Source: Conchocele bisecta
Lineage: Eukaryota > Mollusca > Bivalvia > Lucinida > Thyasiridae
Direction of reading: 5' to 3'
Assembly: GCA_029237695.1 (NCBI GenBank)
Contig: JAQRGA010000043.1
Location: forward strand, 62,001 to 126,000
Length of the DNA: 64,000 bases
In this document: positions 10,718 through 21,800 of the stretch, piece after piece
Numbering within the stretch: position 1 is the stretch's first letter
Layout of the letters: each line of letters opens with the position of its first letter
Notes under the pieces: generated by a model
The model's input: only the letters and a program-made list of their open reading frames with translations
Database searches by the model: none
What the model was told of the DNA's origin: nothing
Program-made: the position numbers and the translations under genes

Positions 10718-12572
10718 GTTATGTCTACACCTCGGCACAGGCATTCGGCGTGTTTCAGGCTTTCATTGGTATAACTCTATATATGGGCCGCGCTCTGTGA
10801 AAACCAGCCTTAATGACAACGTCATGAAAGCCTGAAAATTACGTCGCAAAGTTACGATTAAATTTACCAACGTCTCGTCGGATTTTGACACTTGAAATCG
10901 TTGCGTCATTGCAATAAGTTGTCCTATTTATAGCCGTACGCTTTACTAATTGTGGCTCACAAATAAAATGTAAACAGTTGGCTCATTAACTGGGACACGT
11001 ATTCTGGATAAAACTGGTTACGAATAGAACTGGGCACAGGGCTTAATTCGTTTAATTTACTGTTTCGCCTGTCGAATGTTTCGAAAATCAACATAATAAA
11101 ATTTGAAAATTTTCAGAAAAATAAGCGTATCATAGATGTAAAATTATGGTAGTGCCAAATATACACGGCTCCTGGCATATCGCATCATGGTGACACTGGG
11201 CCAAACATGTTTTAGTATTTAGTGTGTTGGTATTGTGTCACATGCATACTTACTGCGAACATAAGTGTAGCCGCCAGGGACGTAGCCTACTTATGTGTAT
11301 ATGTATCTGCAACCACTTACATGTACCTTAAACAAATATCAAATTGAATCAGCCGTACGATTGCCCATTATCAAAAATTCAAACCCACACAAATATAAAA
11401 ATACACAGTAATGGATAATTTTGCTCTGAATGTTCTGATGAACACTTTCGATTTTAACAACTATGCATTCCATTTTCTAAATAAATACGTATGCTGTCGC
11501 GCGGATATCAGTCATGAAAATAACAAATGTATGAAGGAATCTGCACAGTACGGTTGATAAATGCGAACATAAAATTTGAAGAAAACTTACAAAAATAAAT
11601 CAGTAAAGACAGCAAATTCATAGACAGGGTTGAGACGGGTATATATCCCGCACAATAACTGTTTAAGAGGACACGCCTAACAATATCTGTCCTTGGTGTG
11701 TAGAGGAGGAGGGAGGGGGGGGGGGCAGTGGCGGCGGTGGGCAGCCGAGGGAGGTGTGGGTCAGCGCAGGATTTCACCATAGACTTGCTGCCTGCTAGTA
11801 CGGGTTTTTTTTACATTATCACGTCCGTCAGTCATATTGGCTACACAGGAAAAACGTTCCTCCCGCTTTCTGAGATGTAAATATAATTCCGAGAGTCAGG
11901 AATGGACAGTCGATTTTTAACGTGTTTAAAAATCCCCGGGGGTGTCCGACTACCCTTTATACCCCCTCGGGTGCTGTTTAAATTTATTGATATGTGCAGC
12001 CATAGGCCTATCAAAATTCTATCCAAATTCTGGTCATTCATTTCTACAGAAAATTTTTTTTGTTTCAATCACCGATATGATATGCATATAATTTACAATT
12101 TCAAACACCAGGAATGCCGTTTAGGGTTTTGGTCTTTGGTGACGTAATGTCTACATCAATAAATGACGTCACAATTAACTGTAAATGACGTCAATTATAT
12201 TCTGGCCTAAATTCTGAAATAAGTGCAATGTATCTTTCCGACGACACATGTATATATGAATCTATTAGTATTATGGCGATGGTGGCAAATTACAGGTCGG
12301 CTAATTATATATTTAAAATCGATAGTGGTGCGTTTGTTTTGTTCACGACATGTGCATATCATAGTTTTATTCTGTTCAATGTTTGATAGTATACATAGAT
12401 CTACTAACACTTGTAAATACATTTAGTGTAACTTATCAGCAAATACCATAGGAGTAACAACGGGTGCGGCCGTGCGGCCATGGCCGCACCACTTTTCAGA
12501 CCTTTTTTTTTCTTTTCAGAAAAGAAAATTATTCGCATCACTGTATGCAAAATTAGATAACTAGATATATAT
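10718..12572. other. Spacer, no gene recognised
   Basis: Begins with a GGCACAGGCATTCGGCGTG segment related to the palindrome at 15411. It contains a G-rich tract (11708-11750) and otherwise AT-rich sequence. Open frames of 60-90 codons show no motif. Confidence 0.4.
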
Positions 12573-13510
12573 ATCAAAGTACTGAAAGTACTGAAATATG
12601 TTATCTCCATAAAAACCGATCGGTTTGTGGGGTAAGTTAACTTTGTAAATCACGCTGGTGTAACTTACAGGGTCAGTACTGAAATATATAGAAAATCGTT
12701 CACTCCCCCCCCCATTTTAAACTGCTAGCTCCGTACTAGAAACAAAATTACTACCCCGCTCCATACCTCTCGCGATCGTAGCAATTTAACCCCATCTCTT
12801 TAATGTAACGCATGGAAGAGTGATTTTTCCAATGGGTTATCTGGCGTGTTTGATATGTTAGCGGTATACAACTGTCAAAGCTGTATCAATAGAGTATTAA
12901 TAAAGAACATACACACGCAGCAATTGGTAATTTTACCGTCTCAAGGTGTTTATTTGACATTTACATATATATCTTATAAATTTGAAAGCTTCGTTATGTT
13001 GAATGTTGAACAACAACTAGAGAAAAGATGGATTCCATGGGGAAATGATTTCCCTGTTCTATTGTTTTTGCCAATTTCTGACTAGTTCTACATCAAATAG
13101 TATTTGTTCAAAGGTATAAAATATACAGTTAACTAAATTTTGACATTTTTGAATGGGTCAAATTATAGCCGTAGATTACATATCGCAGGCGAATTTTTGT
13201 AGCTAGCTCCGTACGTACTGTCCCGTGAGACCTAAATATAATAGCTGCTGTATTCATACGCACGAAATGTCTTGATTCGTATTTTCCAAAATTTAACTGA
13301 TAAGCTGGGCCTAAAACTGTGGAAAATATAGAGAATAGTATATGTAGAATTTTAGATAGAAAGCAAGACGGGCCAAAACGCCATAGGATAAGTTGCCACA
13401 GGGCACTATTTTCTTGGTGGTACTCGCCGTTTAGGCGCAGCACGACAATGGCTGCCCCCATAGAAATTTGCGTGACATAATATGCTATATCCAAGGACTT
13501 TACCACAGGT
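12573..13510 (+). repeat. Dispersed repeat R, second copy, split by an insert
   Basis: 12573-12737 matches the left part of the repeat at 1808, and 13199-13510 matches the right part. An unrelated ~465 bp (about 12738-13202) lies between, bounded on both sides by the string TAGCTCCGTAC. That is what an insertion with an ~11-bp target duplication would leave. The 168-codon minus-strand frame across 13129-13635 is accidental. Confidence 0.65.
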
Positions 13511-13648
13511 GGAAGACTGGGATATAGGACCCAATAAATGGCTAATTTGTAAACCGTTACCCCACCAAACAATTTCCGTACAATAGACACCGGAAACGGG
13601 TGGGTGGAGTAACGTTTTTCAAATGAGCCTTCCACCTGTGGACTTTAC
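13497..13648. mobile_element. Small inverted-repeat element
   Basis: Bounded by GGACTTTACCACAGGTGGAAG on the left and CTTCCACCTGTGGACTTTAC on the right, enclosing ~110 bp of unrelated sequence. It sits at the right edge of the dispersed repeat R copy. Confidence 0.55.
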
Positions 13649-13649
13649 A

Positions 13650-15410
13650 TGACGTCGGAAATATCATTTACCGGCGACGTATGCCGTTGTAACGAATTGT
13701 GATTGTTTCTTATACTATTTATAAATTAAATATAAATGTTTTGAAATATCACTAAGTATATATTTATAATAATATACATGTAGTGGATAAATATGTGCAT
13801 TGTGATGAAACAAAGAGAAATTTCTGTAGCACGAAAACGTCACGACTCGTGCGGTCCGCTGTCCGCAAATACTGATAACGACGACGTAACGTACGTATTA
13901 TCAAAACAACGTCGATGCGACAAAGTGACGTCAGATGTGTATCTTTGTTGGTCTAGAAAGATGGTTTATCAGTTGAATACAACATTGGTTTAAATATCAT
14001 ATTGTTCGAAGGAGATCAAATTTTCTAAGTCTGTTGAAAACTCAATTTCGCATTTTTGACCCATAAAGGAGGTTTTCGCTTGGCGCGTCACATATTATGT
14101 TCCCAGTTTTGATGAGTCACGGTGGTTATCACATTGTGTGTAATATAATTCCTTCGTTACAGATACATGCAAGAGTTTACCAACTACAAAATTGTATTCA
14201 CTAAATGCAATCTGACACACATAAATGAAATTAAATCAGAAACAGATACGCGTATAAAGCAAGAGAGAGCTATGTAACATGTACTGTAACCTTTACGACT
14301 ACATGTATGTTTTGTGAACTTTGACACTAGCATTAAATAATATTTTATCCATATAATATCACATATCTACTGTACATACATGTATGTAATCTCGGTAAAC
14401 GATGTACTAACACAGAAAGAAAAACAGTTATCGGTTCCATACGCGAACTGGGCTGCCGACACCATCAGCTCACATGCTACTCAACATTATCGTTTCTGAT
14501 CATTTATTTTCATAACAACCCAGAGAACGTACATTTATATTTTTACATAAAATGGTAATTAAAATAGTCAATGGTCTACATACAATTGGTTTGTTTCGCT
14601 AATGATACACCGACTAGCACACGATATTAATACACTTATATCGGCTGTCATTACCAGCTGTCAACAACGACGTCAGCTATGTCAAAAGCGTAAATCATTA
14701 AATGGAAGCGACGTTTCCGACCTCATTTACTTGATAACGTCATTTTCACCATAAGGCACATTTTCGCACGACGCGGCTCATCGATATGTTTGATGAGGTA
14801 AGCCGATGTTCACATTGGTAGTCTACGTTTGAGGGTGTATTTGTGGCATATATGTGGGGCATTTTAATAAAATATACACGTATCCCAAAAAGGGCAGACA
14901 ATAATAAAGATCATGGTCTACACTGATACATAACATAGGTTATACAAATTCTGATAACGTAAGGAGAGCATACACTGATATGTTTGAGGGTGTATTTGTG
15001 GCATATATATTAAACTATATTTGCATGTATTTCCCATATGATTGGTGATTCAATGCGCATAAATCGAACATATGGCCAATTTAACAGATTTATTTGACTA
15101 CATATGTCAATTATATGATGTGTTTTGTGTCAATATAATTGTTATCCTTTACACTACTATCCGACACTAGCTAGGGTGTATTTGTGATATATTTATATTT
15201 ATTATATACCTACCCATGAAATACATAGTTATACGATGTAAATAAAAGCCATATGTTCTGATCGATGAAATAAACAACTTCTGGTGAAAATACGACTACT
15301 TCCGCCGTATCTATATTAATAAAATTTCAAACAGGTTATTTTGTTATGATACGAAGTCGCGTCCGACCAAAGTTAGAAGCCTTGTTAATATATATAGAGT
15401 TATACCGACG
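13650..15410. other. Spacer, no gene recognised
   Basis: AT-rich. The string GAGGGTGTATTTGTGGCATA occurs at about 14831 and 14985, with a decayed third form near 15174. No convincing exon, RNA gene or element ends seen. Confidence 0.4.
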
Positions 15411-15474
15411 AAAGCCGAAACACTCCGAATGCCTGTGAACCGAGGTTCACAGGCATTCGGAGTGTTTCGGCTTT
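15411..15474. mobile_element. Perfect 64-bp palindrome
   Basis: Two 31-base arms (AAAGCCGAAACACTCCGAAT..., mirrored) around GA. A related half occurs at about 10735-10765. It looks like a minimal foldback element. Confidence 0.8.
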
Positions 15475-15525
15475 CATATCATGGTAATATCAACTTGTCA
15501 ACTGTATGGAAACAAGATGTCGTAT

Positions 15526-15803
15526 CAGGCCCGTAGCCAGTGGGGGGGGGGGGGTCGGAGCGGTCGGAAGACCCCCTCCCCCCCCCCCCCCCCCCCCTCC
15601 CCATCCCCCGCCCAGACCTCGATGTTCATTTGTTTAGCCTTGAGGTCCACTTTTTAGACCCCCATAGATACTTCAGACCCATTGAGCCTTCGAAACGACA
15701 CCCCCCCCCCCCCCCTTCAAACAGGTAGATACTTCAGACCCATTGAGCCTTCGAAACGACCCCCCCCCCCCCCCCCCTTCAAACAGGTCTGGCTACGGGC
15801 CTG
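15526..15803. mobile_element. MITE family M (CAGGCCCGTAGCCAG ends), copy 1, TSD CGTAT
   Basis: Terminal inverted repeats CAGGCCCGTAGCCAG / CTGGCTACGGGCCTG, with long G and C homopolymers inside. Direct flanks CGTAT lie on both sides (15521-15525 and 15804-15808), a 5-bp target-site duplication. The right portion is internally duplicated: the segment TACTTCAGACCCATTGAGCC occurs twice, each time followed by a C run and TTCAAACAGG. A second copy is at 25569. Confidence 0.93.
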
Positions 15804-15975
15804 CGTATATATAATATACGACTTGGTAGTGCAATGACTGTCAATATTTTATCTGTGTTAGTTAACGAGCTGATGTACCGTAATGTGATAACATAATCGG
15901 ACTGTCACTGTTGACACTGACTTACCGTCCGACGACGATATTCCTCATCAAGTCAGCAATAAAGTTCACGAATAT

Positions 15976-16343
15976 GTCACCCGCCACGACACATGGTAAT
16001 AAAAGGGGCATATCAAGATATTTTGTAAAATAGTACATGTATAAAAAATAAAAACGTGTTTTCATCACGGCCCTGTACAATGTGGTTTACTTGAAGATAT
16101 ATGACGATACTAGGACCGCTGTGATGTTTCTATTTTCGCCCATATAGGTGTACATACATATCGGATTTCCTATAGAAAATCTGATACTTATGTACCGATA
16201 TCGATGAAAACAGAAACATCACAGCGGTCCTAGTATCATCATATATCTTCAATTAAACCACTTTAAACAGGGCCATGATGAAAACACGTTTTTATTTTTT
16301 AAAGTATTTTTTTTTTAAATCCTGGTTTTTCGTGGCGGGTGAC
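15976..16343. mobile_element. Inverted-repeat element family N, copy 1
   Basis: TCACCCGCCACGA on the left is mirrored by TCGTGGCGGGTGA on the right. Arms of more than 130 bp include CTAGGACCGCTGTGATGTTTC and its reverse. Mismatches are moderate, suggesting an older insertion. Confidence 0.8.
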
Positions 16344-16361
16344 ATTTTCGTTAACATTTTT

Positions 16362-16645
16362 TTCAGGATGTTTTAAAAACAATATAAACAATGGTTTAAT
16401 TGAATATGCATGTATATGACAATATCAGGACCGCTGGGTTGTTTCAATTTTCATCGATATCGGTACAGAAGTATCAGCTTTTCTATCTTGTTGAACACAA
16501 CAAGATAGAAAATCCGATATTTATGTACCGGCGGTACCTATATAGGTGAATATAGAAACAACCCAGCTGTCATAGTACATGTATCGTCATATATGTATTT
16601 ACACAGGGTTTTAATTGTGTATAGTATTGTTTTCAAAAATCCTGA
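16362..16645. mobile_element. Inverted-repeat element family N, copy 2
   Basis: Immediately downstream of copy 1 and related to it (ATCAGGACCGCTGGGTTGTTTC arms, shared 'catcgatatcggtac'). Ends TTCAGGATG / ATCCTGA. Centre CTATCTTGTTGAACACAACA is palindromic. Two related elements side by side suggest preferential insertion or local duplication. Confidence 0.75.
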
Positions 16646-16765
16646 TATGGCCCTTCAATGTACTTTTGGAATACGTGTCCACGTGTTGCTGTGCCTTAGG
16701 AATGGGCTTGTGACATTTGCGGCCAGTGTACAGATGGGATGGGTTGTGGCATATGTGTTACACCT

Positions 16766-17072
16766 GTAGCCTATTTCATCAACATTGCAAAGTATACTTT
16801 AGTAGCAAAGTATACTTTGAGGGAGAAATTTTCAATTTTTTTAAAAATTTATTAATTTTTATTATACTGAATTTATTACATTATCACAGCCATTTAATGG
16901 CTGTGATAATGTAATAAATTCAGTATAATAATTCTGCATACTTTTAATCATGAAATATATGCATTTGTTAGTTCTATATGAAATAATGCATTTCAGGAAA
17001 AATAAATGATTACTCCCTCAAAGTATACTTTGCTAGTAAAGTATACTTTGCAATGTTGATGAAATAGGCTAC
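16766..17072. mobile_element. Foldback element family C, copy 2 (complete)
   Basis: Complete copy running from GTAGCCTATTTCATCAACA to TGTTGATGAAATAGGCTAC, with the central GGCTGTGATAATG palindrome intact. Confidence 0.92.
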
Positions 17073-17164
17073 TGACATCCAATCCGGATGTTGTGGGTTC
17101 AAACATCGCATTAGGCGTCCAAATAAACGTTCATAGTATTTCCATCACACTGTCCTATCGAATG

Positions 17165-17448
17165 TACGGAAGCCCATTAGGGCCACTTCACTTTTTTTTA
17201 TCTTTTCTTGAATTTTCGAGATGTTTTCTTGAATTTTCATGATACTTTCTTGAATTTTCGAGATGTTTTCTTGAATTTTCGAGATGTTCTTGAATTTTCG
17301 AGATGTTTTCTTGAATTTTCAAGTTCTTTTCTTGAATTTTCAAGATCTTTTCTTGAAAAATTCAAGAAAAGAACTTGAAAATTCAAGAAAACATCTTGAA
17401 TAAATGGAAATTAAAAAAAAGTGAAGTGGCCCTAATGGGCTTTCGTAC
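17165..17448. mobile_element. Foldback with internal TTTTCTTGAATTTTC tandem array
   Basis: Outer arms AAGCCCATTAGGGCCACTTC and GAAGTGGCCCTAATGGGCTT. Inside lies a ~21-bp unit (TTTTCTTGAATTTTCGAGATG) repeated about seven times. Only the last units are mirrored, so the loop is an asymmetric array. Confidence 0.85.
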
Positions 17449-17561
17449 GAATGAGACTTGAAACCGTAATCCTAATATTGTAGATGCCCGAAAGAAAGTT
17501 TAACCCAAATCCCTGACAGACAGACGGACGGACGGACGGACAGAAAGGACATACATACAAC

Positions 17562-18072
17562 ATTAAAGATACATGCCCACCCAGTAGGAACAAAATGTTC
17601 TTTATATCAGAGACATCATCTGAGACATTTTCTGGCAAAATTAACATGCATTCACCATTACCCAACGTATTGATTGGCATTATTATACATTTTATATCAG
17701 ACGCAACTGTCCGCACTGATATCAGGGGCGATAACCGTGTTTCCGTAAAATGTTAACGGACATTACTATTTAGACACTGTGTTTATTTTTTGATGTGCAA
17801 TTATCATACTTTATAATTTGTCGAAAATGTATTTTTTCAGGTGACGCATTTAATTAGCATAAATAATTAAAAAACACTATGCCTCATTTGCATACGAAAA
17901 TAGCCTGATACCAACGCGCGTCACGATCAGTAAAATAAATATTACTAAATGATTATACCTGTATAGCGGGCATTCGTAGTTTTTAGAACTGGTGGAATAG
18001 TGACACAAGTATACACTTATTTAATTCTTATAAAGAACAGTTTGTGTATACTGAGTGGGCATGTACCTTTAA
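17562..18072. mobile_element. MITE family O, copy 1
   Basis: ~511-bp element with ends ATTAAAGATACATGCCCAC / GTGGGCATGTACCTTTAAT and inner TGTTCTTTAT / ATAAAGAACA. Collinear with 55484-55997 over its whole length. A (GACG)n tract (17519-17540) precedes it. Confidence 0.88.
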
Positions 18073-18835
18073 TGTTGGCTGTACATTCATAAGCGGCAGG
18101 GATGGATTTCCCTCACCGGACTAATTTTCTCGACCTAGTTTATTGCTACTATACGGGAAATATATTTACTACGTGTTACATAATGATAGATGGTATGTAC
18201 AATTATGTATGCTTTATGTGTGAATGCCTTGTTTCATTGACAGCTGATTGAAGTGCACATTTATAAAATGATTAAATATGAAATGAGGCTGGTGAAAATG
18301 GCACTTAATGTCTTTGCGATCAATGTAGACACCGATCAGACTGCGCGTCCGCGCAGTCTGATCAGTGTCTACATTGTTCGCCAATTAGTCCGTCATTGTT
18401 TCAACAAGTATAATATGGATTTCTATAAGTCGACATTCGACGTGGGTGTGCTAGTGGATCAGGAACTAGTTGACCACAAATTCCAGAAAACATTTCGACA
18501 GTCACAATAAGTAATGATTCATATGGCGGGTTAAACTGTTTAACCTACTATGCTATAAATCAAGTCCAGCAAGCGTTTCAAGGATCGCGGTCGTTGAATG
18601 CCATTGAACACATTCCTATTGTTTAATAAACAAGTTTGAGCTCAGTGTGCGTAAGAAATCGTGACACATATAACAGGGTATGAGGTCACGTGGTCTCCGA
18701 CCGTTTCCAAACGACATTTTCCGACGTCACGTACATGTGACGTCATTTTTACAGCAAGCAGCATTTCTTTAAAATCTGCCTAGCAAAGTGACGGATTTTG
18801 ATGATATGTATGTAGCACAGCAAATATGATCACAG
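18073..18835. other. Spacer with a 56-bp palindrome
   Basis: Contains a perfect palindrome at 18321-18376 (CAATGTAGACACCGATCAGA..., mirrored) related to dispersed 'gatcagactg' motifs elsewhere. No gene seen. Confidence 0.5.
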
Positions 18836-21800
18836 GTGATTCTAGCGTTAGTACCGCCGATTTGTGAATACTTTTCACGAAATTGCGCACTTCGTGTCAC
18901 AAGCATGAAACTTGGCACGATGATAAAACATGATGCACTGAATATTTTTGGATATGGACGCAATCGAAAAAGGTCAAGATGGCCGCCATATTCAAAATGG
19001 CCGCCAAGCTGTATTGTCTGTCGATATAGGCTCTTCTATGTAAATTTCCTTTTGAGATAAAGTCCTGAAAATTTCACAAAATGGTAAATTTGAAACGTAG
19101 CATTGGAAACAAAATCTGAAAAATCAATAAAAAAGCAAGATGGCCGCGAAATCCAAGATGGCCGCCTAGTAATAGACATTTTTCGGTAAAATTGCTCCAT
19201 AGTTTAACATTTTCATTGGAAAGCGAGCCGATTGTGTGCCCAATTTTAACCCTACGTATTCACAGTCAATGACGCTTTTATGTATACATTCGCCATTGAT
19301 TTAATGCATCTTGCAGACCGTGTATGGCATTATCAAAGTACAATGTACATGTATGTGGTAGCGAAATTAAGACATAGCTTGATAACAAGCACATAAGCCC
19401 ATTGTTCATGGATACGCTAACTTGACGTATAGTATGTCGTTGGAAGCTGTTTTAACACCGCTGCGTGACCGCGTAAAAATATCACAGCGGTGTTAATATT
19501 GATAAAGCCAATAAACAGCTATATTATGCAAGTCGAATGTACTTGGTACCAAATCGTTGCAGTTAACCTCAGACTGCCATGACGTAAACACGTTGTATTG
19601 CATCACCGACGAATAATACTAGAGCAGATCTATACATAACTATATTTTTAATTTAGCTTTGTAAATTAAAAACATTTGTCGCAGTGTCGTAACCAGGTGG
19701 TAAAAGGATAAACCCTCGGCCTGTTGCTGGTTTGCGGTGTGTTATTGTTTATTATAGGTCTCTTAGCAACTACCTCGTCGTTATAAATTACAGCGTTGTT
19801 AAGAAAACGCAAAGAAAACGATAATTGAATTTGTCGCGCGAATTCGTCGATAATCGAACGTATCATGGCTGATACTGAACTTACCGAAGATCGAACGGAT
19901 GTAGGTGGTGGTGATCAGCATAAACCTGATCGCCCAATTGACTGGGAACTGTGTATTTTGTGTCAACACGCAACACGCGATGTTCTTCAGTGCCCGGCTG
20001 ACACAAAGAGAGCAAATGCCGGTGCTGGATACGAATCATTGGCACGGAACCTTGAAGAGTTTAAGCAGCTTGGATGCTTACCAGCTGATATTGACGTCGC
20101 TAGCTTATCTCATCCAGATGGGCTAGTGGACTCATTCACACGGCATAGAGCAAAGTGGCACAAAACATGTCGCAACACAGTTGATAACAGAAATCTACAA
20201 CGAGCAAAAATGAGACGATACCCCGACGATGATATTAAACCTGGAAGTAGTAGCCAATGTCAGTCGAAGGTAACGCGATCTACCTCTGGTACAGTGCAAG
20301 AGAAGTGTAGCACTTGCTTCTTCTGTGATGCAGGGTCGGAATCAGGTGATCTTAGGAAAGCATCAATTTTTCGTTTACACAAACGTGTAAAACAGTGTGC
20401 TGAAATCTTAAATGATAGCATGCTGTTGGGTAAGCTGTTATTAGTGCAGGTGACATGATGGCACAAGATGCTGTGTATCATGTCAACTGCCTGTCCTTAC
20501 TGTACAGGAAGGCAGCAAATGTGAGTACCGATGATGCAGAAGAATACCAGGATAAAAGGACGCACGGCATTGTCCTTGCAGAGCTTGTAACATATATAGA
20601 TGACGCTAGAACAGAGAGTGGTGACGTCCCATTAGTATTGAAACTAGCAGATTTGGCAAAGATGTACACGTCACGATTACATCAACTCGGTGTTGATGTA
20701 TCGGGTAGGCTACAGACTACACATTTCAAAAACAGACTTCTGGCTCACTTTCCGGACATGGAAGCGCACAAGCATGGTCGGGACGTTTTGCTTGCATTCA
20801 ATGAGGACATTGGTATTGCCCTAAAAACAGCTTATGACAGGGATTTTGACGACGATGGCATTATTCTTCTTGCTAAAGCAGCCACAATTGTCCGCCGAGA
20901 CATATTTAGCAAAGAAAAGTCAGTTTTTACTGGTTCGTTTGATAACAGTTGCCAGCAAAAGTCGGTTCCACAGTCACTCACAACACTGGTTGACATGATC
21001 TTACGTGGACCGAATATCAACACCAAATCTGGTAACGTACCTGAGGTTCAAGCATCCCTCAATATAGCTCAGCTGTTGCAATTTAATTGCACGATTCGAC
21101 GACGTGAAGGCTCAACTGCGTCATATCACAGGAAATCTCGAGAACCTCCACTTCCAATATATACAGGTCTACTTGTACACGCCGAAACTAGAAAGCGTGG
21201 TCTCATAGACAAGTTGTATGACTTGGGTCTTTCTATTTCCTATGACAGAGTACTGGATATATCCACATAAATGGGAAATAGTGTCTGCAAGCAATATGAG
21301 AAGGACTCGCTTGTGTGTCCGCCGAAACTTCGTAAAGGCATTTTCACTACCAGTGCTGTTGATAACATTGATCATAACCCGACATCCACAACAGCACAGG
21401 GTGCCTTACACGGAACAGGAATATCCATATTTCAACATCCCACTTCAGAGTGTGGTGGAGAGGATAGAGGGGTGGTCGTCATTGATGAGAAGGAAACTCA
21501 AAATCGAAAATCTATATCAGCATTACCAGAGACTTACACGAGTATAATGCCTGTTATATTACGTGAGAAAGAGCCATATGTACCTGAAGGTCATGGATCC
21601 TTAAGCGAAGAGTGTGCAAGCATGACGGTATGTTTGAAACAGCAGTATGAGTGGCTAGACCATACGAAAAATGTATGTCAACTGGCAGGTGCTGACCAGG
21701 ACATGACTGTTTCATGGGCCGCATACCAATCGTCTGAAACAGAGAAGCACACTGCATGCGGTGAGATACCTGTGGACATTAGTGTTCTGTTGCCCCTATT

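Noticed and set aside
13129..13635. 168-codon minus-strand frame
   Set aside because: Spans the junction of dispersed repeat R and a small inverted-repeat element; the copy of R at 1.8 kb does not keep the frame.
21218..21547. 109-codon frame inside the transposon gene
   Set aside because: Out-of-frame shadow; the neighbouring frame continues the transposase-like protein across the stop at 21268.
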